This document shows positions 37,201-47,380 of a stretch of 47,602 nucleotides of DNA, in pieces. A program made the translations under genes and the position numbers. Numbering within the stretch: the stretch's first letter is position 1; each line of letters begins with the position of its first letter. The DNA comes from Flavobacteriales bacterium. GTDB lineage: Bacteria; Bacteroidota; Bacteroidia; Flavobacteriales_D; Parvicellaceae. Location: NCBI GenBank assembly GCA_029244805.1, contig JAQWQH010000104.1:1-47602 (forward strand). Reading direction: 5' to 3'. The notes beneath the pieces were generated by a model. That model was not told the DNA's origin, did not search any database, and saw only the letters and a program-made list of their open reading frames with translations.

Positions 37201-40200
37201 TTACAATTACGCTAACCGGAACAGCTCCATGGAATATTACTTACGAATTGGATGGAACACCTACTAGTGTTGTGTCTAATATTTCACCATATACAATCTC
37301 GGGAGGGGCTGATGGAGATTATGTGATAACTTCGGTTTCTGATGCAAATTGTGCAGGCGGAAGCAATGGGATAGCTAATATTACTACTAATCCTTTGCCT
37401 ACTGCCACTATAAGCGGTGGTGGAACAATTTGCGCTGGTGATCCAATTCCAGATGTTACTATTGTTCTAACGGGAACAGGACCTTGGTCTGGTAATTACT
37501 TTGATGGAACCAACACGATACCATTTTCTACGAACACAAGTACTTTTATAATTCAAAATGGTGCTGACGGAACTTATACAGTCTCAAATGTTTCAGATGT
37601 AAACTGCGTTGGTGTAGCAATCGATGTTGCTGCGATCACAACTAGTCCATTGCCAACAGCCGATGTATCAGGAGGGGGGACGATTTGCGCAGGCGATCCG
37701 ATACAAGATGTTATATTTACCCTAACAGGCACAGGGCCATGGTCGTTAACATACACTGATGGAGTTACTCCATCAACAATAGTTGTTAATAGTTCTCCGT
37801 TTATTTTATCAAACGCATCGGATGGAGTCTATAGTGTTAGCGCTTTATCAGATGCCACAGCATGTTCAGGAACATCTTTTAATGGTTCTGCAACAGTATT
37901 GACAAACCCATTACCTACAGCTACTGTCTCTGGAGGCGGAACTATATGTGCCGGAGCTGCTATTCCAGATATTACAATTACATTGACTGGAGCAGGCCCT
38001 TGGGACTTGACATATACGGATGGAGTTACACCAGTAACTGTTACCGCGAATACGAATCCATATATTATTACCAATGGAGTAGATGGTACTTATTCGGTTA
38101 CTGCAATTAATGATGTAAATTGTATTGGAACCGCTAGTGGAAGCGCAACTATACTCTCCAATTCGGTCCCATTAGCACCCGTTTCTGGAACGAGTGCAAT
38201 ATATTGTTTCGGAGACCCAATTATTGATTTATTTGCTGTAGGAACTGGGGGGACATTAACTTGGTATAGTGATTTAGGATTTACTGATATAGGTACAGGG
38301 AATTCATATACACCAACAAATGCTGTTGGGGTATATACATTCTATGTTTCTGAGGAATCCAATGGATGTACAGGCCCTTTATCTTCAATCGATGTTGTGA
38401 TAAATGATGTGCCAGTTATTGATTCTGAAATTGCAGTTGATGTTTCGGGATGCAACATTACTGATGGCACAATAACTATAATAGCTTCTGGGGGTACGCC
38501 GCCTTATAATTATTCGATAGATGGAGGAGTAACATTCACAAATACAACGGGAATTTTTACAGGTTTGGATGTGAACTCTTATCAAGTTGTTGTATCCGAT
38601 GTAAATTGTGAAACAGTTGGAAGTTTATTGGTTGTTTCTGGGCCTGGAATACCAGTAGCTCCGGTTGCTGGAACAGATGCAACGTATTGTGATGGAGATG
38701 CTGTTTTAGATTTAACAGCAACTGCAGCCTCAGGTGGAGCCTTAGCTTGGTACGATGATGCCGCTTTAACTAACTTCTTGGGTAGTAATCCAATATTTAC
38801 TCCGTCTTCCACGGTCGGAACTACGACTTATTATGTGACGGAAACTGTCACAAATTGTCAAAGCCCATCAACACAAATTACGGTTATCATTAATCCAACA
38901 CCTGCAGCTCCAAGTGCTTCAGGTGGAAATACATATTGCGAGGGAGATTTGATTGCGGACCTTACAGCTATCCCAACCATTGGGGGGGCTATGAATTGGT
39001 ACGATGATGCCGGATTAACTAATTTGGTCGGAACGGGATTGGTGTTTACGCCGGTTAATGCTGTTGGAACCTTCGCGTATTATGTCAATGAATCTTTAAA
39101 TGGTTGTTCAGGTCCAGCTACTCAAATAAATGTAATCATTCGTCCTACTCCATTGTTTACTGTGTTTGATGCCAACCCAAGCACTTGTGGTGGTTCAGAT
39201 GGAGAATTATTGATTGCTGGATTAGTTGCAGGTAATACATATACTATCACTTACAGTGAAAATGGAACGCCAGTTACTCCTGTAACTTCAACTGCAGATG
39301 TAAATGGAGAGATATTGATTAGCAATTTAATGGCTGGGATATTTACATTTGTAACAGTTGAATTAAACGGATGTTCATCAACAGATATCAATACATTTAA
39401 TTTAATCGATCCACCAACCCCAAATTTCACAGTTGTTGCAAATAACCCTACAACATGCGGTGGTTTTGAAGGAAATCTTGTTTTATCTGGTTTAGATCCA
39501 AATACAAGTTATAATATTAACTACAATGATGATGGAGCGCCAATATCAGGATCTATGACATCAGATGGTTCAGGAGAAATTATTATAAGTGGTTTGGATG
39601 CAGGAGTTTTTGCAGATGTTTCTTTAACATTGAGCGGTTGTGCTGCAACTCTAGCAGGTCCGTATAATTTAATTGATCCGAACGCACCACTATTTTCAAT
39701 AGGAACTACAGTTAATCCATCAGGGTGTGGGATTTCGGATGCTTCTATAACAATTAATGGTTTGGACCCAAGTACAACCTATAATCTTACTTATAATTTA
39801 AATGGGCTGCCAGTTGGTCCAGTGTCTGTTACTTCCGATAGCAATGGTGATTATGTGATTTCCGGCATACCCGGAGGAACATATGATGGAATTACAATTG
39901 AATTGTCAGGATGTACATCAACTGATTTATATTCAGGAATTTTGGCACCGATTTATCCTACTGCACCAATTGCCTTTGCAGATTCAACTTATTGCGAAGG
40001 TGATCCCATTGCAGATTTAAATGGAATTTCTGCTTTTGGAGGAACAATGACATGGTATGATGATGCCGGTCTTACTAGTCAAGTTGGTGCGGGGTCTTTT
40101 TATACGGTTTTGGATACTGCTCCTGGAATATATACTTATTATGTTACGGAAACATTGAGTAATTGTGAGGGCCCATCTTCATTGGTTACAGTAGTGATTT

Positions 40201-40973
40201 CTCCAATACCGGCTGCACCAGTTGCAAGTGGAGATGTAGAATATTGTGATGGTGATGCTATTGCTAATTTGTCAGTAACTCCTCAGGGAGCTGGAACAGT
40301 TACTTGGTATTCTGATGCATTATTAACCGATTCAATTGGTACGGGCTCAACTTTTACTCCCGCTGCAGGAATTGACACGGTTACTTACTATGTTGTTGAA
40401 ACAGTAAATAATTGTGTAAGCTCTATTTCTAACATTACAGTAACTATATATCCTAATCCAGTTGCTGGATTTGAGCCAACTCCAAGTTCGGGTAATATAC
40501 CTCTAGATGTTTATTTTGACAATACATCCGCAGGGGCAGATACTTACGCCTGGGATTTTGGAGATGGAACTACTTCGACGGAATTTGATCCATCAAATAT
40601 TTTCACAGAGACGGGTGATTTTAGTATTTCATTATATATAGCTGATGTGAATGGATGTATTGATAGTGCTTCCGTAGATATTCTGGTTGAAGGATTGTCA
40701 ACTTTAATTATTCCAAATATTTTTACTCCCAATGGTGATGGAAGTAATGATGTGTTTAATTTGACTGGAACGAATATAATAGAGATAAAAGGAACGGTTA
40801 TGAATAGGTGGGGTCAAATAGTTTATCAATTTAATACACTAGAGGCAGGTTGGACAGGTAGAACAGTTTCTGGAATTGAAGCTGCAGAAGGCACTTATTA
40901 TTATTTTATTGATGCTGTTGGGGCGGATGGTCAAGAATATAATTACCAAGGACCCTTTGAGTTAATTAGATAA
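34230..40973 (+). CDS. Giant modular secreted repeat protein with PKD domain and T9SS type-B (gliding-motility-associated) C-terminal domain
   Basis: 2247 aa; signal peptide; at least four repeat families; PKD GADTYAWDFGDGTTSTEFDPSNIFTETGDFSISLYIADVNGC; C-terminal IIPNIFTPNGDGSNDVFNLTG...IKGTVMNRWGQIVYQFN...GWTGRTVSGIEAAEGTYYYFIDAVGADGQEYNYQGPFELIR. Confidence 0.92.
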   Translation: MRYIYYSLILPFFLGISNDVLSQGTTCADADPFCTGTTYSFPNNTGTSAQSGPDYGCLISQPNPAWYYLQIDQSGTIQMDISQVNASGSGIDVDFIAYGPFGSAAAGCGALTSANTVDCSYSSSANETATITGAVSGEYYIVLITNFSNQSGNISFSQTGGTGTTDCSIVAPTCPTVGFHVESVGVPNAGAVIDLPISVDCDVDGWVFLRHDDVATAGGLLTPTATVNITTNGETAGNNIYGYENNGGTWNSYWSSQNIPSNTNFSFTMYEMDNVTATSFGVEMCDVNSGSDMSYTIVDDNCGTTIATGTWGASDGSNSGSAGPNGNPTSGGCSFVSFAPGQVSGSAVYTCPTCPAGSFVTTDYGFAYFNPAQAGPGTYDITYCFDNGCGCSGCQTEQITVVNPYDASFTYSASSYCQYDADPTASITGDVGGSFTSTPGGLSLNSASGAIDVSASTPGTYTVSYTVGSGAIDYSGSCNDVVDATVIIGATPTANAGSNAVVSCANPTTTLTGAGGGTYSWVASGGGNITSGSGNATPTVDAAGTYTLTVTNADGCIDSDIVTVSEDVTPPTAGSSAAGIIDCNNTTTTVTGSGGGTYAWVASGGGNITSGAGSATATVDAAGTYTVTVTGANGCVDTDVTVVSDDLTTPTANAGPAGVIDCNNATLNLSGSGGGAYSWVASNGGNITSGASSANPSINAAGTYTVTVTGSNGCADTDVTTVATDLTPPTADAGSDGAIDCTVSAADLTATGGGTYSWVASSGGNITSGANSATMTGNAAGTYTVTVTGANGCTDTDLAVITSNVTVPTADAGLDQTLDCNNATVNMTATGGGTYAWVATGGGNITSGAGSATVTADANGTYTVTVTATSGCTSTDAVQVTTSPTPTASISGGGTICAGEVIPDVTINLTGSSPWTVTYNDGSSNITINPATSPVTISGGIDGVYTIVNASDATTCPATISGSAVITTNPLPVAVLTGGGTICATDPIPDVTITLTGTAPWNITYELDGTPTSVVSNISPYTISGGADGDYVITSVSDANCAGGSNGIANITTNPLPTATISGGGTICAGDPIPDVTIVLTGTGPWSGNYFDGTNTIPFSTNTSTFIIQNGADGTYTVSNVSDVNCVGVAIDVAAITTSPLPTADVSGGGTICAGDPIQDVIFTLTGTGPWSLTYTDGVTPSTIVVNSSPFILSNASDGVYSVSALSDATACSGTSFNGSATVLTNPLPTATVSGGGTICAGAAIPDITITLTGAGPWDLTYTDGVTPVTVTANTNPYIITNGVDGTYSVTAINDVNCIGTASGSATILSNSVPLAPVSGTSAIYCFGDPIIDLFAVGTGGTLTWYSDLGFTDIGTGNSYTPTNAVGVYTFYVSEESNGCTGPLSSIDVVINDVPVIDSEIAVDVSGCNITDGTITIIASGGTPPYNYSIDGGVTFTNTTGIFTGLDVNSYQVVVSDVNCETVGSLLVVSGPGIPVAPVAGTDATYCDGDAVLDLTATAASGGALAWYDDAALTNFLGSNPIFTPSSTVGTTTYYVTETVTNCQSPSTQITVIINPTPAAPSASGGNTYCEGDLIADLTAIPTIGGAMNWYDDAGLTNLVGTGLVFTPVNAVGTFAYYVNESLNGCSGPATQINVIIRPTPLFTVFDANPSTCGGSDGELLIAGLVAGNTYTITYSENGTPVTPVTSTADVNGEILISNLMAGIFTFVTVELNGCSSTDINTFNLIDPPTPNFTVVANNPTTCGGFEGNLVLSGLDPNTSYNINYNDDGAPISGSMTSDGSGEIIISGLDAGVFADVSLTLSGCAATLAGPYNLIDPNAPLFSIGTTVNPSGCGISDASITINGLDPSTTYNLTYNLNGLPVGPVSVTSDSNGDYVISGIPGGTYDGITIELSGCTSTDLYSGILAPIYPTAPIAFADSTYCEGDPIADLNGISAFGGTMTWYDDAGLTSQVGAGSFYTVLDTAPGIYTYYVTETLSNCEGPSSLVTVVISPIPAAPVASGDVEYCDGDAIANLSVTPQGAGTVTWYSDALLTDSIGTGSTFTPAAGIDTVTYYVVETVNNCVSSISNITVTIYPNPVAGFEPTPSSGNIPLDVYFDNTSAGADTYAWDFGDGTTSTEFDPSNIFTETGDFSISLYIADVNGCIDSASVDILVEGLSTLIIPNIFTPNGDGSNDVFNLTGTNIIEIKGTVMNRWGQIVYQFNTLEAGWTGRTVSGIEAAEGTYYYFIDAVGADGQEYNYQGPFELIR
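35698..36885 (+). repeat. Repeat family A: five tandem ~240-bp (~79-80 aa) modules
   Basis: Recurring DCNNATxxLTGSGGGTYSWVASGGGNITSGAGSATxTVDAAGTYTVTVTGANGCxDTDVT, starting near 35698, 35936, 36176, 36413 and 36650. Confidence 0.9.
36886..38165 (+). repeat. Repeat family B: five tandem ~255-bp (~85 aa) modules
   Basis: SGGGTICAGDPIPDVTIxLTGTGPW...DGTYTVxxxSDxxC, starting near 36886, 37142, 37395, 37650 and 37911. Confidence 0.9.
38166..40460 (+). repeat. Repeat families C (YCxGDxIxDLxA...TWYDDAxLTxxVGTG...YYVTETxNxCxGP, five copies) and D (TCGGxxGxLxIxGLxxxTxYxITY..., three copies), interspersed
   Basis: C copies near 38170, 38650, 38900, 39960 and 40212; D copies near 39153, 39423 and 39690; a single unrelated module near 38405-38645. 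Confidence 0.85.
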
Positions 40974-41006
40974 TGAATTTTTAGCATACAATTTTTAAAC
41001 GGAAGT

Positions 41007-41030
41007 TCTATAAGATATTCCTCTTATAGA
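41007..41030. terminator. Probable terminator hairpin downstream of the giant repeat gene
   Basis: TCTATAAGA-TATTCC-TCTTATAGA perfect 9-bp stem followed by TATTTTC, 34 nt after the stop. Confidence 0.45.
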
Positions 41031-41299
41031 TATTTTCATCAGTCACAGTTTAGCAATTAAATTGTTTATAATTGAATTATGAACAGTTAGCAATGTTTTT
41101 TTCCAGACGGAGAGGTGTTTAACTGCTGTGTGTATTTAGGTTATTGGATATTAAAAATAATAATTACTCTGCGTATTACAAGACATTGTATGTATCCTTT
41201 GTGCTTCATTTTTTTTTATCCTGTTCAACTACAATATGGTCTATCTAAAATAAAATATTAAAATATTTGTAGGGGAGTAGGATAATTAAATAATTCGAT

Positions 41300-41307
41300 T
41301 ACCTTTG
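41300..41307 (+). promoter_or_regulatory. Candidate -7 box (TACCTTTG) for the rpsL operon
   Basis: Exact TAnnTTTG match 49 nt upstream of the rpsL ATG; no clear -33 TTG at normal spacing. Confidence 0.5.
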
Positions 41308-41356
41308 CAAACCCGAAAAAAGAAGATTAAGGGAAAATAATAGAAAAGAAGACAGT

Positions 41357-41731
41357 ATGCCTACGATTCAACAATTGGTTAGAAAAGGAAGAAAGACAAT
41401 GACTAAGGTTAGTAAATCAGCTGCTTTAGATTCTTGTCCGCAACGAAGAGGTGTTTGTGTAAGAGTTTACACGACTACACCAAAAAAACCTAACTCAGCT
41501 ATGAGAAAGGTTGCAAGGGTGAGATTGACAAATGGGAAAGAAGTAAATGCTTATATAGGTGGTGAAGGACACAACTTGCAAGAACACAGTATTGTTTTAG
41601 TAAGAGGTGGTAGAGTTAAAGATTTACCTGGAGTCAGATATCACGTGGTTAGAGGAGCTTTAGATACTGCTGGTGTTGAAGGAAGAACGCAAAGAAGATC
41701 AAAATACGGGACTAAACGACCTAAGAAATAA
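41357..41731 (+). CDS. rpsL: 30S ribosomal protein S12
   Basis: [63 protein letters not shown]. Confidence 0.99.
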   Translation: MPTIQQLVRKGRKTMTKVSKSAALDSCPQRRGVCVRVYTTTPKKPNSAMRKVARVRLTNGKEVNAYIGGEGHNLQEHSIVLVRGGRVKDLPGVRYHVVRGALDTAGVEGRTQRRSKYGTKRPKK

Positions 41732-41752
41732 TAATATTTAAGACGTAAAGTC

Positions 41753-42226
41753 ATGAGAAGAAGAAAAGCGAAACAGCATATTATATTACCGGATCCGAAG
41801 TTTAAGGATGTTCAGGTAACAAAGTTTGTGAACAATTTAATGCTTGCAGGAAAGAAGAGTACTGCCTTTAGTATTTTTTATGATGCAATTGGTATTGTCG
41901 ATGAAAAATCGGGAGAAGAAGCAAACGGATTGGATGTATTTAAGAAAGCTTTGGTTAATGTAACTCCAGGTGTTGAGGTAAAGAGTAGAAGAGTGGGTGG
42001 GGCAACTTATCAAATACCAACTCCGGTAAGAGATAGTAGAAAAGATTCAATGGCTATGAAGTGGTTGATTGGATTTGCTCGTAAGAGAAACGAAAAGACA
42101 ATGAGTGAGAAGTTAGCTGCTGAGATATTAGCTGCATTTAAAGAAGAAGGAGCTGCTTACAAGAAAAAAGAGGATACACACAGAATGGCGGAAGCTAACA
42201 AGGCATTTTCTCATTTTAGATTTTAA
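41753..42226 (+). CDS. rpsG: 30S ribosomal protein S7
   Basis: [45 protein letters not shown]...[28 protein letters not shown]. Confidence 0.99.
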   Translation: MRRRKAKQHIILPDPKFKDVQVTKFVNNLMLAGKKSTAFSIFYDAIGIVDEKSGEEANGLDVFKKALVNVTPGVEVKSRRVGGATYQIPTPVRDSRKDSMAMKWLIGFARKRNEKTMSEKLAAEILAAFKEEGAAYKKKEDTHRMAEANKAFSHFRF

Positions 42227-42243
42227 TAGGATATACGTTAGAA

Positions 42244-44349
42244 ATGGCAAAAAGAGATTTAACATATACTAGGAATATTGGAATTATGGCCCACGTTGAT
42301 GCTGGTAAGACAACAACAACTGAGCGTGTTCTATATTATACGGGAGTTTCTCATAAGATTGGAGAAGTACATGACGGTGCTGCGACAATGGATTGGATGG
42401 AGCAAGAGCAAGAAAGAGGTATTACCATTACTTCTGCCGCTACTACGGTGTTTTGGAATTACAATGAGGAAGAGTACAAGATTAATATTATTGATACTCC
42501 TGGTCACGTTGATTTTACCGTTGAGGTAGAACGTTCATTGCGTGTATTGGATGGTGCAGTAGCATTGTTTTGTGCTTCTAGTGGTGTAGAGCCGCAATCT
42601 GAAACTGTTTGGAGACAAGCTGATAAGTATAGAGTTCCAAGAATTGGATTCATTAATAAAATGGATAGAATTGGAGCTGATTTTTTCGGATGTATTGCGC
42701 AAATTGAAGAAAGATTAGGTGCTAGACCTATTCCAGTAACCATTCCTATAGGAGCTGAGGATGATTTCAAAGGTGTAGTTGATTTGATAAAAATGAAAGC
42801 TATCGTTTGGAATGATGAAACCAACGGTATGGATTTCGATGTTTTGGATATCCCTGCTGATTTAGTCGATGAGGCAAATGAATGGAAGGAGAAGTTAGTT
42901 GAAGCAGTTGCTGAAAGTAACGACACTTTAATGGAGAAGTTTTTCGAAGATCCAGATTCTATTACGGAAAGAGAGATGTTAGATGCTATTCGTGTAGCAA
43001 CTATCAATATGAGTATCAATCCAATTATTTGTGGGTCAGCTTTCAAAAATAAAGGTGTTCAAACTTTATTGGATTATTCTATGGAGTTTTTACCATCTCC
43101 CTTAGATATTGGTGCTATTGAAGGTACAGATATTTACGGAGAAGAGGTTTTGAAAAGAGAGCCGAATATTCAAGAGCCAATGTCTGCATTAGCATTCAAA
43201 ATTGCTACGGATCCATTTATTGGACGTTTATGTTTTTTCAGAATGTATTCAGGAAAACTAGATGCAGGGTCTTACATATACAACGCTAGAACTGCAAAAA
43301 AAGAAAGAATTTCACGTATTTTCCAAATGCACTCTAACAAACAGAATTCAATTCCTTGTATTGAAGCAGGTGACATAGGTGCGGGTGTTGGATTTAAAGA
43401 CATTAGAACTGGGGATACTTTATGTGATGAGAAGCATCAAATCATCTTGGAATCAATGACATTTCCAGATCCAGTTATTGGCATCGCTATTGAGCCTAAG
43501 ACAAAGGCAGATGTTGATAAGATGGGAATAGGTCTTGGGAAGTTATCTGAAGAGGATCCTACTTTTACAATTAAAACGGATGAGGAGTCTGGGCAAACGA
43601 TTATCTCAGGTATGGGGGAATTGCACCTAGAAGTTCTTATTGATCGTTTAAAAAGAGAATTTAGTGTAGAGGTAAATGAGGGTGCTCCTCAAGTTTCTTA
43701 TAAAGAAGCTATTTCCTCAGAAACAAACCACAGAGAAACTTACAAGAAGCAATCTGGTGGTCGTGGTAAATTTGGTGATATTGTTGTGAATATTATGCCT
43801 GCTGACGAAGGTAAGCCAGGATTGGAATTTATAAACAAGATTAAAGGTGGTAATGTTCCCAAAGAGTATATTCCATCTATTCAAAAAGGGTTCGAGCAAT
43901 CTATGAAGAACGGTGTTTTAGCTGGATACCCAATGGATAGCATGAAAGTAGAATTATTAGATGGTTCTTTCCATGCAGTGGATTCCGATGCTCTTTCGTT
44001 TGAGATTTGTGCTAAAATGGCATATAGAAACGCAGTTCCTAAGTGTGGTGCTCAATTGTTAGAGCCAATCATGAAATTGGAAGTTGTTACTCCAGAGGCG
44101 AATATGGGTGATGTTGTTGGTGATTTGAATAGAAGGAGAGGTCAAATTGAAGGGATGGATGACAGAAACGGAGCTAAGGTTGTTAAGGCGTTAGTGCCAT
44201 TATCTGAAATGTTTGGATATGTAACTCAGTTGAGAACAATTTCTTCTGGTCGTGCATCTTCTACAATGGAGTTCGGTCATTATTCTCAGTGTCCAAAGAA
44301 CACAGCTGACGAAGTAATTGCAAAAGCAAAAGGTAAAGTAGAAGCATAA
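42244..44349 (+). CDS. fusA: Elongation factor G
   Basis: [67 protein letters not shown]. Confidence 0.99.
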   Translation: MAKRDLTYTRNIGIMAHVDAGKTTTTERVLYYTGVSHKIGEVHDGAATMDWMEQEQERGITITSAATTVFWNYNEEEYKINIIDTPGHVDFTVEVERSLRVLDGAVALFCASSGVEPQSETVWRQADKYRVPRIGFINKMDRIGADFFGCIAQIEERLGARPIPVTIPIGAEDDFKGVVDLIKMKAIVWNDETNGMDFDVLDIPADLVDEANEWKEKLVEAVAESNDTLMEKFFEDPDSITEREMLDAIRVATINMSINPIICGSAFKNKGVQTLLDYSMEFLPSPLDIGAIEGTDIYGEEVLKREPNIQEPMSALAFKIATDPFIGRLCFFRMYSGKLDAGSYIYNARTAKKERISRIFQMHSNKQNSIPCIEAGDIGAGVGFKDIRTGDTLCDEKHQIILESMTFPDPVIGIAIEPKTKADVDKMGIGLGKLSEEDPTFTIKTDEESGQTIISGMGELHLEVLIDRLKREFSVEVNEGAPQVSYKEAISSETNHRETYKKQSGGRGKFGDIVVNIMPADEGKPGLEFINKIKGGNVPKEYIPSIQKGFEQSMKNGVLAGYPMDSMKVELLDGSFHAVDSDALSFEICAKMAYRNAVPKCGAQLLEPIMKLEVVTPEANMGDVVGDLNRRRGQIEGMDDRNGAKVVKALVPLSEMFGYVTQLRTISSGRASSTMEFGHYSQCPKNTADEVIAKAKGKVEA

Positions 44350-44365
44350 TTGATATAATTGAAAG

Positions 44366-44671
44366 ATGAATCAAAAGATTAGAATAAAATTAAAATCATA
44401 CGATCACAACTTAGTAGATAAATCTGCTGAGAAGATTGTGAAGACTGTTAAGACAACCGGAGCTGTTGTTAGTGGACCTATTCCATTGCCAACGCACAAG
44501 AGAATTTATACAGTTTTGAGGTCGCCACACGTAAATAAAAAAGCACGTGAGCAATTTCAATTGTGTTCATACAAAAGATTGATGGATATTTATAGTTCAT
44601 CAGCAAAAACAATAGATGCACTAATGAAGCTTGAATTGCCGAGTGGTGTAGAAGTAGAAATTAAAGTTTAA
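44366..44671 (+). CDS. rpsJ: 30S ribosomal protein S10
   Basis: [62 protein letters not shown]. Confidence 0.99.
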   Translation: MNQKIRIKLKSYDHNLVDKSAEKIVKTVKTTGAVVSGPIPLPTHKRIYTVLRSPHVNKKAREQFQLCSYKRLMDIYSSSAKTIDALMKLELPSGVEVEIKV

Positions 44672-44689
44672 TATTAAGCAGTAAGAATT

Positions 44690-45304
44690 ATGGCTGGTAT
44701 CATTGGAAAAAAGATAGGGATGACTAGCGTTTATAGTGCCGAGGGTAAAAATTTACCATGCACCTTAATCGAAGCTTCACCTTGTGTGGTTACACAAATC
44801 AAGACCGAAGAAAAGTACGGATATAATGCCGTTCAACTTGGGTACGGAGAGCGTAAAGACAAACACACTACAAATGCGCTTAAAGGGCATTTTAAAAAGG
44901 CGGGTGTCTCTCCAAAGAGAAAATTAATTGAATTCAGTGGTTTTGAAGACAAAAACCTTGGAGATTCAGTAACGATAGAAATATTCGAAGAAGGGGAATT
45001 TGTAGATGTTGTTGGAACGTCAAAAGGTAAAGGTTTTCAAGGGGTTGTTAAGCGTCATGGATTTCATGGGGTTGGGGATGCAACGCATGGACAACACAAT
45101 AGAATGAGAGCTCCTGGATCTATCGGCGCAGCTTCTTATCCTGCAAGAGTATTTAAAGGAATGAGAATGGCGGGTCGAACAGGAAACGATCGTGTTAAAC
45201 AAGGGAACTTGCAAGTACTCAAAGTACTAACAGACAAAAACATTTTGATTGTTAAAGGTTCTGTTCCTGGTGCAAAGGGTTCATACGTAATAGTTGAGAA
45301 ATAA
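44690..45304 (+). CDS. rplC: 50S ribosomal protein L3
   Basis: [39 protein letters not shown]...[33 protein letters not shown]. Confidence 0.99.
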   Translation: MAGIIGKKIGMTSVYSAEGKNLPCTLIEASPCVVTQIKTEEKYGYNAVQLGYGERKDKHTTNALKGHFKKAGVSPKRKLIEFSGFEDKNLGDSVTIEIFEEGEFVDVVGTSKGKGFQGVVKRHGFHGVGDATHGQHNRMRAPGSIGAASYPARVFKGMRMAGRTGNDRVKQGNLQVLKVLTDKNILIVKGSVPGAKGSYVIVEK

Positions 45305-45930
45305 TGGAATTAGCAGTATATAACAAAAGCGGAAAAGCTACATCTAAAAAGGTTAGCTTGAGTAAAGAGATTTATGCTATTGAGCCTAATGATCATGCCA
45401 TTTACATGGATGTGAAACTTTACTTAGCGAACCAAAGACAAGGTACGCACAAAGCGAAAGAAAGAGCGGAAATTACGGGAAGTACTCGTAAGATTAAAAA
45501 GCAAAAGGGAACAGGTACAGCTCGTGCGGGCAGTATTAAGAATCCTCTTTTTAAAGGTGGAGGAAGAGTATTCGGACCAAGGCCAAGAAATTATAGCTTT
45601 AGCTTAAACAAGAAATTAAGAAAATTAGCGCGTAAATCAGCATTGACTTATAAAGCTAATGATAAGGAAATTACAATTTTGGAAGATTTAAAATTTGATC
45701 AACCAAAAACAAAGGATTTCCTAAGCTTAATGGAAAACTTGAAAATGACAGATGGTAAAACATTATTTGTTATTTCAGATAACGACAAGAATGTTTATTT
45801 ATCTGCAAGAAATATCCAAGCAGCTAGAATAATGCCAGCAAATCAACTAACAACTTACGATATTTTAAAAGCACAAAGGTTAGTTATTGCGGAAGGGGCA
45901 ATCGAAAAAATTGAAAACCTTTTTAACTAA
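45304..45930 (+). CDS. rplD: 50S ribosomal protein L4
   Basis: KQKGTGTARAGSIKNPLFKGGGRVFGPRPRNYSFSLNKKLRKLARKSAL. Confidence 0.98.
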   Translation: MELAVYNKSGKATSKKVSLSKEIYAIEPNDHAIYMDVKLYLANQRQGTHKAKERAEITGSTRKIKKQKGTGTARAGSIKNPLFKGGGRVFGPRPRNYSFSLNKKLRKLARKSALTYKANDKEITILEDLKFDQPKTKDFLSLMENLKMTDGKTLFVISDNDKNVYLSARNIQAARIMPANQLTTYDILKAQRLVIAEGAIEKIENLFN

Positions 45931-45936
45931 AAGAGA

Positions 45937-46233
45937 ATGAAAAGGATTATAGAAAAGCCAATCTTAACGGAAAAAATGACTGCTCAAAGCGAAAAGTTAA
46001 ATCGCTACGGTTTTGTGGTTAGTAAAGACGCAAATAAGATTGAAATAAAAAACGCTGTCGAGAAGTTGTACGGAGTAGCAGTTGACTCGGTTAATACAAT
46101 GAATTATGGTGGCGGTAAAAAGAAAATGAAGCATACGAACAAAGGTGTTATCTACCAAAGGAACAAGGCGTATAAGAAAGCCATCGTTACTTTAGCCCAA
46201 GGTGATATTATTGACTTGTATGAAAACATTTAA
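45937..46233 (+). CDS. rplW: 50S ribosomal protein L23
   Basis: MKRIIEKPILTEKMTAQSEKLNRYGFVVSKDANKIEIKNAVEKLYGVAVDSVNTM. Confidence 0.98.
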   Translation: MKRIIEKPILTEKMTAQSEKLNRYGFVVSKDANKIEIKNAVEKLYGVAVDSVNTMNYGGGKKKMKHTNKGVIYQRNKAYKKAIVTLAQGDIIDLYENI

Positions 46234-46245
46234 GAAAAACTGAAA

Positions 46246-47076
46246 ATGGGATTAAGAAAGTTAAAACCGACAACACCTGGACAACGACACAAAGTAGCAA
46301 ATGATTTTGCGCCGTTGACAACTACTGCTAATAAGCCGGAGAAAAGCCTAGTAATAGGAAGGAAAAAGAACGGTGGTAGAAACAACACGGGTAAGATGAC
46401 GATGCGTAATATAGGCGGTGGTCATAAGCAAAAAATTAGAATTGTTGATTTCAAAAGAAATAAACATGGAATTCCTGCTACTGTTAAAACATTGGAATAC
46501 GATCCAGGACGAACTGCTTTTATTGCACTTATAGTGTATGCAGATGGTGAAAAAAGATATATGTTGGCACCAGAAGGTTTGGAGGTAGGACAGAAAGTAT
46601 TATCTGGAAAAGATGCAACTCCTGAAGTTGGGAATACAATGTTTTTGTCTGATATTCCTTTAGGAACAATAATACATAACATTGAAATGCAGCCAGGTAA
46701 AGGTGGTGCAATTGCAAGAAGTGCTGGTGCTTATGCGCAGTTAAATGCAAGGGATGGTAAATATGCTATTATCAAGCTTCCATCAGGTGAAGTAAGAATG
46801 ATATTGATTACGTGTACTGCTACTATTGGTTCTGTATCTAATCAAGAACATAGTCTTACTCGATCGGGAAAAGCTGGTCGCACAAGATGGCAAGGTAGAA
46901 GACCAAGAGTTAGAGGTGTTGCGATGAATCCAGTTGATCACCCAATGGGAGGTGGTGAAGGAAAGTCATCAGGTGGTCACCCTAGATCAAGAACAGGATT
47001 GCCTGCAAAAGGATTTAAAACTAGAAGTAAAACAAAAGCTTCAAATCGATTTATTATCGATAGAAGAAAGAAATAA
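46246..47076 (+). CDS. rplB: 50S ribosomal protein L2
   Basis: [21 protein letters not shown]...[46 protein letters not shown]. Confidence 0.99.
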   Translation: MGLRKLKPTTPGQRHKVANDFAPLTTTANKPEKSLVIGRKKNGGRNNTGKMTMRNIGGGHKQKIRIVDFKRNKHGIPATVKTLEYDPGRTAFIALIVYADGEKRYMLAPEGLEVGQKVLSGKDATPEVGNTMFLSDIPLGTIIHNIEMQPGKGGAIARSAGAYAQLNARDGKYAIIKLPSGEVRMILITCTATIGSVSNQEHSLTRSGKAGRTRWQGRRPRVRGVAMNPVDHPMGGGEGKSSGGHPRSRTGLPAKGFKTRSKTKASNRFIIDRRKK

Positions 47077-47083
47077 TTGACAA

Positions 47084-47359
47084 ATGGCTAGATCACTAAA
47101 AAAACCTCCATTTATTCATTACAAACTCCTGAAGAGAGTTGATGAAGCACAGGAAAAAGGTAACAAATCTGTAATCAAGACTTGGTCGAGAGCTTCGACT
47201 ATCACTCCTGATTTTGTTGGATTAACAATTGCAGTTTACAACGGGAAGAAATTTATTCCTGTGTATGTTACTGAAAACATGGTAGGACATAAGTTAGGTG
47301 AATTTTCACCAACACGTAACTACAGAGGACATGGAGGTAAAAAAGATAAAAAACGCTAG
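47084..47359 (+). CDS. rpsS: 30S ribosomal protein S19
   Basis: [19 protein letters not shown]...[60 protein letters not shown]. Confidence 0.99.
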   Translation: MARSLKKPPFIHYKLLKRVDEAQEKGNKSVIKTWSRASTITPDFVGLTIAVYNGKKFIPVYVTENMVGHKLGEFSPTRNYRGHGGKKDKKR

Positions 47360-47380
47360 TAGCGGTAAATAACTTTAGAC

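Noticed and set aside
35648-38812. Minus-strand ORFs of 60-111 aa inside the giant gene
   Set aside because: Antisense reads of the repeat modules; composition mirrors the repeats.
35698-40460. Regular repeats considered as CRISPR or satellite DNA
   Set aside because: Period about 240-265 bp, in frame within one ORF, and degenerate at nucleotide level while conserved at protein level; these are protein modules.
42504-43046. 180-aa minus-strand ORF
   Set aside because: Antisense shadow ORF inside fusA; low-complexity Ser-rich translation.
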